In this document: piece after piece, positions 32,352-41,284 of the stretch
How the letters are laid out: the number at the start of each line of letters is the position of its first letter
Position numbering within the stretch: the first letter of the stretch is position 1
From: Chloroflexota bacterium
Lineage (GTDB): Bacteria > Chloroflexota > Dehalococcoidia > DSTF01 > RBG-16-68-14
Assembly: GCA_022562155.1 (NCBI GenBank)
Contig: JADFPV010000018.1
Coordinates: 1-41,284, forward strand
Length of the DNA: 41,284 nt
Direction of reading: 5' to 3'
Notes under the pieces: model-generated
The model's database searches: none
Told to the model about the DNA's origin: nothing
What the model saw: only the letters and a program-made list of their open reading frames with translations
Position numbers and translations under genes: made by a program

Positions 32352-33566
32352 CTAGTGGTGCGCCGAGGCCTCAGGGCTAGACGCTCGCGGGCCGGCACGG
32401 AGCACTTCGAAGAGCGTCTGGCCAAGCACCACGGCAAACGCAAGCGGGACAAGCGCACCCTGGTCGATCTCGCCGCCGATGTAGATCAGTGCCACCATCG
32501 CGGCCGCGGTTATGAGTCTCACGATGACGACTGCGTCCATCGTCAACCTAGTGTTGAACTGAATCACCGCGCACGAGAAGAAAAACGTCGCTAGGCTCGC
32601 CAAGAAGATGCTGCGTTCGACGATGGTCGATGCGTGGCCACCGGAAGCAACGTCGATGGCGATCTCGACGCCGATCGCGGCCGCCGCGATGCCGACGTAT
32701 ATGCCAAAGTGCACGTACCCCCAGACGAACGCCCTGACGATCGCGTCGCGACGGACAACAGTCGATTCGACGAAGTCGAAATAAACCCACCAGACGCACG
32801 CCGCGATGCCGAAGCCCGTCGCGGCGGTCAGCGCCGTGCCGAACTCCCAGCCAGTACTCGAGATCCCTGCGGCAACGGCTACGATCGATTCGCCCAGCAC
32901 GATGATGGTGAATAGCCCGTAGCGCTCCGGGATGTGTGAAGAGTCGAACGGCTGGCCATGGTATGCGCGCACCGCGTACATGGGAGTGATCAAGAGGACC
33001 ACCATCGCGATGCCCCAGACCCAGTACTGGGCGGGCGTCGGGAGCGCTAGCGACGCCAACCAGATCCCTGCGCCAAGCATGTCACCCGCCGCATAGCGCG
33101 TCGTCAATGTCTGCGTTTCATGCGCATGCTGCCGGGCGCGGAGGTACAGACCGGCCACCACGGCCTGCATGATCACGTACGAAATCACGAATCCTGTGGC
33201 GTCACCATCCTTCACCGTTCTGACGTTCACTGCTATTGCGACGATAGCCAGCATCGAGATGAGGAGACTGAGGCGGTAGATGACGTCGTCGGTATCGAAC
33301 GCGGTCGCGTACCAGGTGATGCCCATCCATCCCCACCAGATCGGCACGAAAAGGCCCGCGAACCTCAGGTAGCCATCCCAAGTCTGATCGGAGTGCAGGT
33401 CAACGCCGAGGGCCGCGATCGCCGCGACGAAGCAGAGGTCGAAGAATAGCTCCAGCCACGTCGCGCTGCGCTCCTCACGATCGACCAGGCGAAGGACTGG
33501 CGGGCGCAGCCAGCGTTTTTGAGCACTGTGGTCGCCTTCGGCTGACCTCGGTGGTGTGTCAGACAA
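32352..33566 (-). CDS. ltrA: low temperature requirement A (LtrA) family membrane protein
   Basis: The 404-aa protein has the LtrA hallmark after the first 35 residues (ATWLELFFDLCFVAAIAALG) and about 10-12 membrane helices, including ERYGLFTIIVLGESIVAVAAG, the second conserved LtrA segment. In Listeria the family was named for growth at low temperature; its molecular function is unknown. With the DEAD-box, CspA and desaturase genes, it is another gene with a possible cold link in this window, though it lies 12 kb away. No clear ribosome site is visible. The next gene on this strand is folE, upstream. Confidence 0.9.
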   Translation of the reverse strand: MSDTPPRSAEGDHSAQKRWLRPPVLRLVDREERSATWLELFFDLCFVAAIAALGVDLHSDQTWDGYLRFAGLFVPIWWGWMGITWYATAFDTDDVIYRLSLLISMLAIVAIAVNVRTVKDGDATGFVISYVIMQAVVAGLYLRARQHAHETQTLTTRYAAGDMLGAGIWLASLALPTPAQYWVWGIAMVVLLITPMYAVRAYHGQPFDSSHIPERYGLFTIIVLGESIVAVAAGISSTGWEFGTALTAATGFGIAACVWWVYFDFVESTVVRRDAIVRAFVWGYVHFGIYVGIAAAAIGVEIAIDVASGGHASTIVERSIFLASLATFFFSCAVIQFNTRLTMDAVVIVRLITAAAMVALIYIGGEIDQGALVPLAFAVVLGQTLFEVLRAGPRASSPEASAHH

Positions 33567-33641
33567 GGCGTTCCACGGGCTCAGCTCTTTCTGCGTGGCG
33601 GACCGCTCATGGCATAGCGATGTCCAGCGGCGCCAATTCGG

Positions 33642-34280
33642 TCACCGCTGCAAGCCGCTCGCTGAAAAGAACTCCGCGCGGAGTTCAGGACTAGTTTCGT
33701 AAGCCCCGCGCCAGTTCGTTGTGCGTGTCAGCGGCGAGAGTTCTCGCACGCCCCGCATCTGCATACAGAGGTGATGCGCCTCTAGGTACGTGGCGACGCC
33801 ATGCGGCTTGAGCAGCGTCTGTAACGTATCCGCGATCTGCTGGCCGATCCGCTCCTGCACGGAGAACCGCTTAGCATACAGCCGCACTAATCGCGTGAGC
33901 TTGGAGATGCCGATGATGCCCTCGTGAGCGATGTAACCCACATAGGCGTGCCCGTAGAATGGGAGGGCGTGGTGCTCACACAAGGAAAAGAAGTGTATCG
34001 GCCCCTCGATGACCTGGCTCAGGTCACAGTCCGGACCGCCGCTACACTCCGTTTCGAAGACCTTTAGGAGCTTGGGGTCACCATCATATCCTTCAGTCGA
34101 GTCAAACAGAGCCTTGATGAAGCGTTGCGGCGTTTCGTTCGTCGCCGGCGTATCGAGGTCCAGCCCAAATGCGGTGAACACCTCCGCCATATAGCGCTCG
34201 AACGTTCGCATCTGTTCTTCGGAAACGTCGCGCCGTTTCAGCTCGACTCCTTCCGGGTAGTAATCGTCAAGTTCGACCAT
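33642..34280 (-). CDS. folE: GTP cyclohydrolase I
   Basis: The 212-aa enzyme makes dihydroneopterin triphosphate from GTP, the first step to tetrahydrofolate and other pterins. Zinc and active-site segments are clear: SLCEHHALPFYGHAYVGYI, KLTRLVRLYAKRFSVQERIGQQIADTL, and HHLCMQMRGV near the C-terminus. It belongs to the canonical (FolE1) type. The frame is open 15 nt further upstream to a TTG, but GGAGG 7 nt before ATG 34280 fixes the start. No other folate gene is adjacent. It diverges from the LLM gene with about 220 bp between. Confidence 0.96.
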   Translation of the reverse strand: MVELDDYYPEGVELKRRDVSEEQMRTFERYMAEVFTAFGLDLDTPATNETPQRFIKALFDSTEGYDGDPKLLKVFETECSGGPDCDLSQVIEGPIHFFSLCEHHALPFYGHAYVGYIAHEGIIGISKLTRLVRLYAKRFSVQERIGQQIADTLQTLLKPHGVATYLEAHHLCMQMRGVRELSPLTRTTNWRGAYETSPELRAEFFSASGLQR

Positions 34281-34437
34281 CGCTCTTCCTCCCAAGACCC
34301 AACACTAGCCATGCATACGCGTGGTACGCCATTATAGACGACGCAAAGGATTGCCCACACTGAGGCTGAACGGCCCCTACCGGAACGCCAAGGTATCGAT
34401 CGCATTCCAACAAACAATCGCTCCGGCGCGTCCTCGC

Positions 34438-34466
34438 TTGACATGATGCTCTCCAACGGTAATGCT
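34438..34466 (+). promoter_or_regulatory. promoter for the LLM flavin enzyme gene
   Basis: Consensus TTGACA (34438-34443), a 17-nt spacer and AATGCT (34461-34466). A second -10-like TATGAT at 34477-34482 offers an alternative. The leader is short and carries GGAGG 7 nt before the ATG. Confidence 0.6.
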
Positions 34467-34500
34467 TCATGGCCGTTATGATGCACCCGGAGGAAGCAGT

Positions 34501-35793
34501 ATGAACCGTCTCAAGTTCGGCGCGTTTCTTGCGCCACACCATCCGCTCGGTGAGCACCCGATGCTCCAGTTCCAACGCGACCTCGACTTCGTTGAGCGCC
34601 TCGACCGGCTCGGCTACGACGAGTTCTGGTGCGGCGAGCATCACTCGTCCGGCTGGGAGATGATCGCGTCGCCGGAGATGTTCCTCGCGGCCGCCGGCCA
34701 GCGCAGCGAGCGGATCATGCTCGGGACCGGCGTCGTTTCGCTCCCCTACCATCACCCGTTCAACGTCGCGCAGCGCATAGCGCAGCTCGATCACATGACT
34801 AAGGGCCGCGCCATGTTCGGCTCCGGGCCGGGGGCCCTGCCCTCTGACGCCTACACGCTCGGCATCGACCCGATGGGCCAGCGCGACCAGCAGGACGAGG
34901 CGCTCGGCGTGATTATTAGACTGCTCCGCGGGGAGGAGCGCTTCAGCTACGAAAGTGAGTGGTTCACGCTGCGTGACGCGCAACTCCAGCTCCTGCCGCT
35001 TCAGGAAGACATGCCGATGGTCACGGCCTCTTCGATCAGCCCATCCGGCATGAAGATCGCGGGCAAGTACGGCATCGGCGTGCTGTCGATCGCGTCGGCC
35101 TCATCCGAGGGCCTCCAGTCGCTGCCGACTCAATGGTCGTTCGCGGAGGAAGCCGCTGCGGAACACGGCAAAACGGTCGATCGCAAGAACTGGCGGGTGC
35201 TGATGAGCTGGCACCTCGCTGAATCGAAGAAGGAAGCCAGGAAAGAGGCGCGGGACGGCCTGCACCGCTGGCACAACGAGTACACCGTGCGCGTGCTCGG
35301 CCGGCCCGGCGCTACCCGCGTCGACGACCCGGACGAGCTATTAGCTCAAGTGGCCGGGCAGGGGGCCTCCGGCGGTGGTTCGTCCGTCATCGGGACGCCG
35401 GACGAACTGGTGTCCACTATTCGCAACCTGCAGGAAATAACCGGGGGGTTCGGCGTGGTGATGGGGTTCGTCCACGACTGGGCGAACCCGGAAAACACAA
35501 TGCGGTCATGGGACCTCTTCGCGCGCTACGTCGCGCCCGAACTCAACGGGCACATACGGGGCCTGCAAGCGTCGGCGGACTTCGTGGAAGAGAACAAGAA
35601 GGAGTTAATCGCGGGCGCGACAGCCGCCGTCGTGGCCAAGATCCAGGAGGACCCCCGCGCCGCCGCCGCGATGAAAGTAACGATGGAGCAGGCGAAGAAG
35701 CAAGCGCAGGGCGGCGACTTCCGGCCCAACGAGCCAGACCTGGAGCAGGTGGCTAAGGAAGAAGCCAAGGCCACAGGAGGCGACGGCTCCTAA
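34501..35793 (+). CDS. LLM-class (luciferase-like) flavin monooxygenase
   Basis: The 430-aa protein is a bacterial luciferase-like TIM barrel: FGAFLAPHHPLGEHP at the start, YDEFWCGEHHSSGWE, IMLGTGVVSLPYHHPFNVAQRIAQLDHMTKGRAMFGSGPGA in the core. It resembles the alkanal monooxygenase/limonene monooxygenase subgroup and would use reduced FMN and O2. A helical, Lys/Ala/Gln-rich tail of about 60 residues follows the barrel. The substrate is unknown. ATG 34501 with GGAGGAAG upstream is preferred over the in-frame ATG at 34462. Confidence 0.9.
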   Translation: MNRLKFGAFLAPHHPLGEHPMLQFQRDLDFVERLDRLGYDEFWCGEHHSSGWEMIASPEMFLAAAGQRSERIMLGTGVVSLPYHHPFNVAQRIAQLDHMTKGRAMFGSGPGALPSDAYTLGIDPMGQRDQQDEALGVIIRLLRGEERFSYESEWFTLRDAQLQLLPLQEDMPMVTASSISPSGMKIAGKYGIGVLSIASASSEGLQSLPTQWSFAEEAAAEHGKTVDRKNWRVLMSWHLAESKKEARKEARDGLHRWHNEYTVRVLGRPGATRVDDPDELLAQVAGQGASGGGSSVIGTPDELVSTIRNLQEITGGFGVVMGFVHDWANPENTMRSWDLFARYVAPELNGHIRGLQASADFVEENKKELIAGATAAVVAKIQEDPRAAAAMKVTMEQAKKQAQGGDFRPNEPDLEQVAKEEAKATGGDGS

Positions 35794-35822
35794 TACCGCC
35801 TGCGTGACCGCGAGGTCCCTTC

Positions 35823-37295
35823 CTATCTGCTAGCCCTTCTCCTCGCGTACCACGCAGCGCCGCCGACGGCGACGAGGCACACGGCCGTAACGATGCCGGC
35901 CGCGACGCTCCAGAGCGATCTATCGGAACCGGTCGTCTCCAGCGGAAGCGATCGCAAGTCAGGATCGAGCGAGAGGCCGCCGACGGGCGTCGGTTTAAAG
36001 AGGTCGAATACGTAAGCGGCGCCTACGCGGAAGCTTAGATCACCCTCGGAGTATGCCCCCACGATGGCGGTGTCTCCCCTAATCGCCACGCTGGAGCCGA
36101 AACGGCCGCCGGCTGGGCTTATATGCCGGCCCGCCTCGCCCCAACTATCCACGCCACCAAGATCGCGCTGGAAGACGTACGCGGCACCGACAGAGTTCCC
36201 TTCTAAGTTCTCGCTCCACGCTCCTACGAGGAGCGCATCGGAGCTGAGTGCCACGCTCTCGCCGAAGTACGCTCGGGTCTCGGCGTTGGAGGCAGTGAGC
36301 TTCTCGACCTCACCCCAATTGTCCGGGCCGCCCTCGTCGCGCTGGAAGACGTAGGCGGCGCCAGCGTCACTGCCTCCAGCATCCTCGTGCGAAGCGCCCA
36401 CGACGGCGGTCTGACCGCTGACTGCAACGTCAAAGCCGAACTGGTCGCCTTCCTGTGCGTCGGAAGCCGTGACCTTCTCGACCTCACCCCAATTGTCAGC
36501 GCCGCCCTCGTCGCGCTGGAAGACGTAGGCGGCGCCAGAATCACTGCCTCCAGCATCCTCGCGCCAGGCGCCCACAATGGCGGTCTGGCCACTGACTCCC
36601 ACCGCAACGCCGAACTGGTCCTTTGCTTGGGAGTCCGACGCAGTGAGCTTCGCTACCTCCCCCCAATTGTCAGCGCCGCCTCGATCGCGGTAGAAGACGT
36701 AGACCGCGCCGGCTCCTCTGCCTCCGGCATCTTCTGAGGCCGCCCCCACAACCACGGTGTCGCCGCTGACTGCCACGCTCCAGCCGAAATGGTCCTCCTC
36801 TTCGGCGTCGGAAGCCGCAAGTTTCTTCAGCTCGCCCCAGTTGTCCGCGCCGCCCTCGTCGCGCTGGAACACATAGGCGGCACCGAAATGGCAACAGGAA
36901 GAGCTTCCACCGTCGAAAAGGGCGCCTACGATCACAGTGTCCCCGTCGGCCGCCACGCTGAAGCCGAAGTTGTCGAAAGGGTTGGCGTCAGATGCGGCGA
37001 GCTTCTTCACTTCACCCCAGTTCTCCGCGCCGCCAGCGTCTCGCTGGAAGACATAGACAGCTCCTTCGCTGCTGCCACCGGTAGTCTCGTGGTTTGCGCC
37101 GACCAATGCGGTGTCTTCGCTGACTGCCACGCTGAAGCCGAATTGGTCGGCGTCCTCTGCGTCGGAAGCCTGCAGCTTTCGGATCTCATTGAAGGATGCT
37201 GCCTCAGTGGTATCTGGCAACGCGAATGCCAACGCCACCGCCAGTCCAACTAGGATCGCCAGCCTGCTCATCCGGTGCAAGGGCCAATTCGCCAT
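35823..37295 (-). CDS. surface protein with seven FG-GAP-like propeller repeats
   Basis: The protein has a signal peptide (LAILVGLAVALAFALPDTTEA) and seven repeats of about 55-60 residues with pattern KL-ASDA...FG-SVAVSGDT-VVGA...GAAYVFQRDEGG-DNWGEV. This count fits a closed seven-blade beta-propeller. A linker, one transmembrane helix (SVAAGIVTAVCLVAVGGAAWY) and a RRRASR tail end it, so it is anchored outside the cell. Just before the helix is LETTG, similar to sortase motifs. FG-GAP propellers often bind calcium or partner proteins. The start is chosen at 37295 (GGGAG upstream); ATG 37271 and the longer frame from 37358 are alternatives. Confidence 0.83.
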   Translation of the reverse strand: MANWPLHRMSRLAILVGLAVALAFALPDTTEAASFNEIRKLQASDAEDADQFGFSVAVSEDTALVGANHETTGGSSEGAVYVFQRDAGGAENWGEVKKLAASDANPFDNFGFSVAADGDTVIVGALFDGGSSSCCHFGAAYVFQRDEGGADNWGELKKLAASDAEEEDHFGWSVAVSGDTVVVGAASEDAGGRGAGAVYVFYRDRGGADNWGEVAKLTASDSQAKDQFGVAVGVSGQTAIVGAWREDAGGSDSGAAYVFQRDEGGADNWGEVEKVTASDAQEGDQFGFDVAVSGQTAVVGASHEDAGGSDAGAAYVFQRDEGGPDNWGEVEKLTASNAETRAYFGESVALSSDALLVGAWSENLEGNSVGAAYVFQRDLGGVDSWGEAGRHISPAGGRFGSSVAIRGDTAIVGAYSEGDLSFRVGAAYVFDLFKPTPVGGLSLDPDLRSLPLETTGSDRSLWSVAAGIVTAVCLVAVGGAAWYARRRASR

Positions 37296-37835
37296 AACCA
37301 GCGACGCTCCCACATGCGAGAGGACGTTAATCCCCCAGGCGGGGTGTTTCTGAAACACAATGCTATGTGGAGATCACTCCCCACCAGTCAAAATCAAGTA
37401 TAGAGTGGCCTTCAAGGTTGTCAAGGTTCCTATCTCTCCGGACGCCGCGCCGCCCTCCCCTCTGAGCTACCTTCCGCCGCGCGTACCATGGATGCATGGC
37501 CACATCGACTCGCTATCTACAGCGGCGCCCCGTCACACCGGCTCGAAACGCGGTTGATTCAATCAAAATTCGCGCCACCTCCAGCACCCAAGCCGAAGCT
37601 AGGCAGCTCCGCAGAAGGCTCCAAAACGCCGATTTCAATCATATAATCAAAGGGCCTGACCCCCTCACCCCAGGCCAGTCTTGGACAAGACGTTGGGAGC
37701 CGGTCGCCCCTCTCCCTCCTCGAGGGAGAGAGCCTGCCCGCAGGGGGCTGGGGGTGAGGGAGCTGACAGGCTGACTGCTCACCAGCTAATAGCCCGCTAT
37801 GATGTCCCATCACACCACTAAGAAGGAGCATCACC
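37296..37835. other. intergenic stretch with one palindromic repeat and one promoter
   Basis: It separates divergent genes. It contains a 13-bp palindrome TTGATTCAATCAA (37554-37566), the large repeat at 37661-37760 and, before the cyclase gene, TATGAT (37798-37803) with AAGGAG (37823-37828). No gene seen. Confidence 0.55.
37661..37760. repeat. large imperfect palindrome of CCCTCACCCC type
   Basis: CCCTCACCCCAG (37662-37673) pairs with CTGGGGGTGAGGG (37748-37760). An inner 9-bp hairpin CTCTCCCTC/GAGGGAGAG (37710-37730) sits between. This class of CCCTCACCCC...GGGAGAG...GGGGTGAGGG repeat is known as an abundant intergenic palindrome in many GC-rich genomes. Confidence 0.7.
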
Positions 37836-38795
37836 ATGCCTGACATCGAGAACCTCCCTTCATACGCAGAGCTGTCTGAGCGCGAGGACGCGCCTAAGGG
37901 CTCCAACTGGGGCCTGTTCGGCGGGGACGACCAGCTCGGCACGCTGAACTTCCTCACGCCAGAGCGCGTCGCGGACGCGGCGCGGCTCGTGCGTCGCGGC
38001 GACGTCTTCCGGCTCGACCTGCCGCTGCACTTGCCCAACCCGCCGCTGTTCGGGCGCGGCAGCTACAAGCAAACGATCCTCCGGTCGCAGCGTCGCACCA
38101 TGGGCCATGACGACTATCTCGACAACTTCTACATGCAGGCCTCCAGCCAATGGGACAGCCTGGCGCACGTCGGCCACGAGGAGCATGGCTTCTACAACGG
38201 CGTCATGCCGGAGGACGTGACCGGCGAGGAGGGCTCCAAGAACGGCCTCGACCACGCGGCGAAACGCGGCATCACGGGCCGCGGTGTCCTACTCGACGTC
38301 GCGCGGCATCTCGAGTCCCAGGGCGATGCGTTCGACCCGATGTCGTCGCGGGCGATCACAGTCGATGAGCTGGACGCGACGGCCAGCGCGCACGGCGTCG
38401 AGGTGCGGCCCGGCGATATCCTGCTCGTACGCACAGGCTGGGAGACCGCCTACATGGCTGCGGACCAGGCGACGCGCGACGCCGTCGCGAAGGAGCTGCG
38501 CTCGCCGGGGCTGGAGGGCAGCCGCGAGATGGCCGGCTGGCTCTGGGACCACAGAGTCGCGGCTGTCGCGTCGGACTGCCCGGCGCTTGAGCCATGGCCG
38601 TGGGACCTGGAGGTCGGCGCGCTTCACATTCGCGCGCTCGCCTTCCTCGGCATGCCGTTCGGAGAGCTGTGGAGCCTGGAGGAGTTGGCGGCCGACTGCG
38701 CAGCCGACGGCGTCTACGAGTTCTTCCTGACGTCAGCGCCGCTGTACTATCGAGCGGCGATCGGCTCGCCGCCGAACGCGCTGGCGATCAAGTGA
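37836..38795 (+). CDS. cyclase-family (kynurenine formamidase-like) protein
   Basis: The 319-aa protein has the features of the large cyclase subgroup: N-terminal LPSYAELSEREDAPKGSNWG, the segment QWDSLAHVGHEEHGFYNG, GRGVLLDVARHLE, and VRPGDILLVRTGWE near the middle. The family motif HxGTHxDxPxH is only partly matched (HVGHEEHG), as in several members of this subgroup, so the metal site may differ. It would hydrolyse an amide, ester or cyclic bond; the substrate is unknown. AAGGAG 7 nt before the ATG and TATGAT upstream give it its own transcript. Fragments of similar N-terminal sequence occur at 13284, 18041 and perhaps 20210. Confidence 0.87.
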   Translation: MPDIENLPSYAELSEREDAPKGSNWGLFGGDDQLGTLNFLTPERVADAARLVRRGDVFRLDLPLHLPNPPLFGRGSYKQTILRSQRRTMGHDDYLDNFYMQASSQWDSLAHVGHEEHGFYNGVMPEDVTGEEGSKNGLDHAAKRGITGRGVLLDVARHLESQGDAFDPMSSRAITVDELDATASAHGVEVRPGDILLVRTGWETAYMAADQATRDAVAKELRSPGLEGSREMAGWLWDHRVAAVASDCPALEPWPWDLEVGALHIRALAFLGMPFGELWSLEELAADCAADGVYEFFLTSAPLYYRAAIGSPPNALAIK

Positions 38796-38814
38796 AAGAG
38801 AGAAGGTCCCCATA

Positions 38815-38934
38815 ATGAAGAACCAGGACGCTTTCTCCACTTTTTGCGAGGTGCGGAGAACGCATCCTGGCTCTTGCGGCGGGTGCTCCACGAGAGGGGG
38901 AGCAATTCCCGTGGTGTACCCTTCAGGCTCATAA
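38815..38934 (+). other. 39-codon ORF overlapping two strong hairpins (leader peptide or structured RNA)
   Basis: An ATG behind AGAAGG opens a frame for a 39-aa peptide (MKNQDAFSTFCEVRR..., with CGGC and ending VVYPSGS). The same DNA folds into two hairpins: 38823-38838 with 38855-38870 (14 of 16 pairs) and 38880-38889 with 38899-38911. Such overlap of peptide and structure is typical of attenuator leaders, but it could equally be a non-coding RNA or the 3' end of the cyclase transcript. The next gene starts 56 nt later. Confidence 0.4.
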
Positions 38935-38990
38935 TAGAGAGTAGATGTTAAGAAAGAACAAACGACTCCTTAAGAAGATACGAGACTTTT

Positions 38991-39341
38991 GTGACACCGG
39001 AATCCGAATCTAACGAAGCCGAATCTGCCCGACTGAAGCTGTCTGCTCTCTCTGGTAGCGCGCGCCGAATGCTGGATTACGTCGCATTATTGGAAGGTGA
39101 CGCACGTTACGCGGTGATTCGCCATATGGCGCGCGCGACTGAAGAAGATATGGTTGTGGACCTGCGTGAGGTCGTTGACGCGGACGTCATCAGTGTCGTC
39201 GCTGGCCAGCCGAATTTGTACGAGTTCATCGACCATGCGGCGCTCGAGATCGTCATGGCTGACATCGGCGAAGCGCGGCTGCCCAAGCTGCGCGCCCGCG
39301 CCAATGTCGCCCTGCGCCGGGTAACGGGCGACGCGCGATAG
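38991..39341 (+). CDS. hypothetical protein
   Basis: I do not recognise this 116-aa protein. It has an acidic N-terminus (ESESNEAESARLK), a helical first half (ARRMLDYVALLEGDARYAVIRHMARATEEDMVVDLREVVD) and a second half with a conserved-looking DADVISVVAGQPNLYEFIDHAALEIVMADIG. There is no signal or membrane segment and no cysteine. The start is GTG, without a ribosome site. It ends 16 nt before the amidohydrolase gene, so the two may be co-transcribed. The frame has normal codon use for the window, which supports a real gene. Confidence 0.6.
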   Translation: MTPESESNEAESARLKLSALSGSARRMLDYVALLEGDARYAVIRHMARATEEDMVVDLREVVDADVISVVAGQPNLYEFIDHAALEIVMADIGEARLPKLRARANVALRRVTGDAR

Positions 39342-39357
39342 AATACGCGGCGTACCC

Positions 39358-40589
39358 ATGGCCGACACGACTGTACTCGCCAACTGCACGCTCATAGACG
39401 GAACGGGTCGCGATCCACAGCCGGGCATGGCCGTCCTCGTCGAAGGCGAGACCATCGTGCGCGTCGCGAAGGCAGACGCGATCACTGCGCCGAACGGCGC
39501 AGCCGTGATCGATTGCCAGAGCAGGACCGTGATGCCCGGCCTCACCGACGCGCACGTCCACCTCGGTATCGTCGGCACGGACATGGCCACCCAGCGCGAG
39601 CCCGCGGGCGTCCTAGCGCTGAGGATCGCCAAGGCGATCGAAGAAACGCTCGACGCCGGCTTCACGACGGTCCGCGACGCCGGGGGCATCGATGGCGGCT
39701 GGTCGCACGCCGTGCGCAGCGGGCTGCTGCGCGGGCCGCGTATCTTGCCATCAGGTTCGATGCTCTCGCAGACGGGCGGGCACGGCGACTGGCGGCCGCG
39801 CTTCTCCGACGACGAACCGCAGAAGACTGTCCCCGGCCTGTTCGCATATCCGGAGATCTGCGACGGCGCCGATGACGTGCGTCGCGCCGCCCGCGAACAG
39901 CTCCGTCGTGGGGCAACGCAGATCAAGGTGATGGCCTCCGGCGGCGCGATGTCGCCGGCCGACGAGTTGGAGCACTCACAGTTCACCGTCGAGGAGCTGC
40001 GGGCCGCCGTGTACGAGGCCCGGGCGCAGGGCACCTACGTCCTCGCCCACGTTTACGCACCGCCGGCGATCCGGAACGCGCTGGAGGCAGGCGTCGAGTC
40101 GATCGAACACGGCAACTTCCTCGATGAAGAGACCGCCGCCGCCATCGAATCGGCGGGTGCCACATACGTACCTACGCTCGCCACGTACGAGCTAATCGAC
40201 AAGTTCGGCAAGTCGGGCGGCGTGCCGGAAACGAACCTGCGCAAGATCCGGCAGGCCAAGGAGCGCGGCGAGGAGGCCGTGCGTATCGCCCACGAGGCCG
40301 ACGTCACGATCGGTTCGGGCTCCGACTTGCTCGGGCCGATGCAACCGCTGAAGACGCGGGAGTTCGTCCTCAAGGCGGGCATCATAGGCAACATGGCCGC
40401 TATTGTGTCGGCGACGGCGACAAACGCCCGCCTCTTCCGCCTGGACGACCGCATCGGGACAGTTGTAGAAGGTAAGCAAGCCGACCTGATCGTGGTCGAC
40501 GGCAACCCGGTCGACGACATCACAATCCTCGAATCGGCCGACAACGTGAAGCTCGTGATGAAGGAAGGCCGCGTCGAGAAGCGGCTGGA

Positions 40590-40593
<4 letters not shown>
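39358..40593 (+). CDS. amidohydrolase (imidazolonepropionase/prolidase-like)
   Basis: The 411-aa protein is a metal-dependent amidohydrolase. HxH is seen in TDAHVHLG, the bridging Lys in IKVMASGGAMSPAD, later His ligands in VLAHVYAPPAIRNALEAGVESIEHGN, and the final Asp in IGSGSDLLGP. The small beta-sandwich made from both ends is visible (N-terminal IDGTGRDPQPGMAVLVEGETI; C-terminal GTVVEGKQADLIVVDGNPVDDI). This pattern matches the dipeptidase/organophosphatase-like group with a carboxylated lysine. It ends in a CTAG shared with the convergent murI gene. Confidence 0.92.

Positions 40594-41284
<691 letters not shown>

Overview
The window is GC-rich, gene-dense bacterial chromosome. It holds amino-acid and cofactor housekeeping genes (aspartate kinase, homoserine dehydrogenase, ScpB, GTP cyclohydrolase I, glutamate racemase) and many single-copy catabolic-type enzymes (SDR, enoyl-CoA hydratase, LLM flavin enzyme, cyclase, amidohydrolase). 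It also holds surface proteins with Thr/Pro stalks, a cohesin domain and a dockerin. Strong GGAGG ribosome sites sit beside promoters placed right at start codons, which suggests leaderless transcripts. This mix fits Chloroflexota, perhaps a Dehalococcoidia/SAR202-like lineage. That is an inference from gene content only; no rRNA or tRNA is visible.

Layout. 1-5444: a partial alpha/beta hydrolase diverges from lysC-hom, followed by a nucleotidyltransferase, a VTT-family membrane protein and a two-domain VOC protein. 5494-6272: a small accessory zone with a 38-aa membrane peptide, a perfect LexA-type palindrome inside a sigma70 promoter, a 31-aa zinc ribbon like the C-terminal tail of class II ribonucleotide reductase, and about 290 nt of back-to-back hairpins. 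6273-11254: an AmaP/Asp23-like protein, ScpB, DUF503, a RodZ-like HTH-PASTA protein, an epimerase, DUF2277 and an Eis-like acetyltransferase. 11255-16054: a membrane-anchored cohesin protein, a mosaic of truncated gene ends including a duplicated acetyltransferase fragment, and two lipoproteins. 16055-20171: a cold-shock-type neighbourhood, in which two copies of a structured leader precede the DEAD-box helicase unit and the CspA-type gene; a small zinc-ribbon gene and an acyl-ACP desaturase-like gene follow.

20372-24598: a four-gene minus-strand operon (PadR regulator, PspC protein, MMPL/RND exporter, cupredoxin lipoprotein). 24600-25797: decayed sequence with a truncated desaturase copy, a broken cupin gene and two strong hairpins. 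25798-31908: a Thr-Pro stalk protein, SDR, enoyl-CoA hydratase, patatin, and a large secreted serine hydrolase with five WWWY(Y/F)G repeats, a beta-lactamase-like domain and a C-terminal dockerin. 31934-41284: a second copy of the zinc-ribbon gene, LtrA, FolE, LLM enzyme, a seven-repeat FG-GAP propeller, a cyclase, a hairpin-rich small ORF, an unknown small protein, an amidohydrolase and partial MurI.

Three themes stand out. First, there are unexplained RNA-level structures: the hairpin array after the LexA-type promoter, and a leader element shared by two cold-shock-type units with compensating wobble changes. Second, the cohesin protein and dockerin hydrolase lie in the same window and could form a non-cellulosomal surface complex. 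Third, short segmental duplications recur: acetyltransferase 5' end, zinc-ribbon gene, desaturase 3' half, leader element and palindromic repeats. These suggest a genome that copies small gene pieces often.
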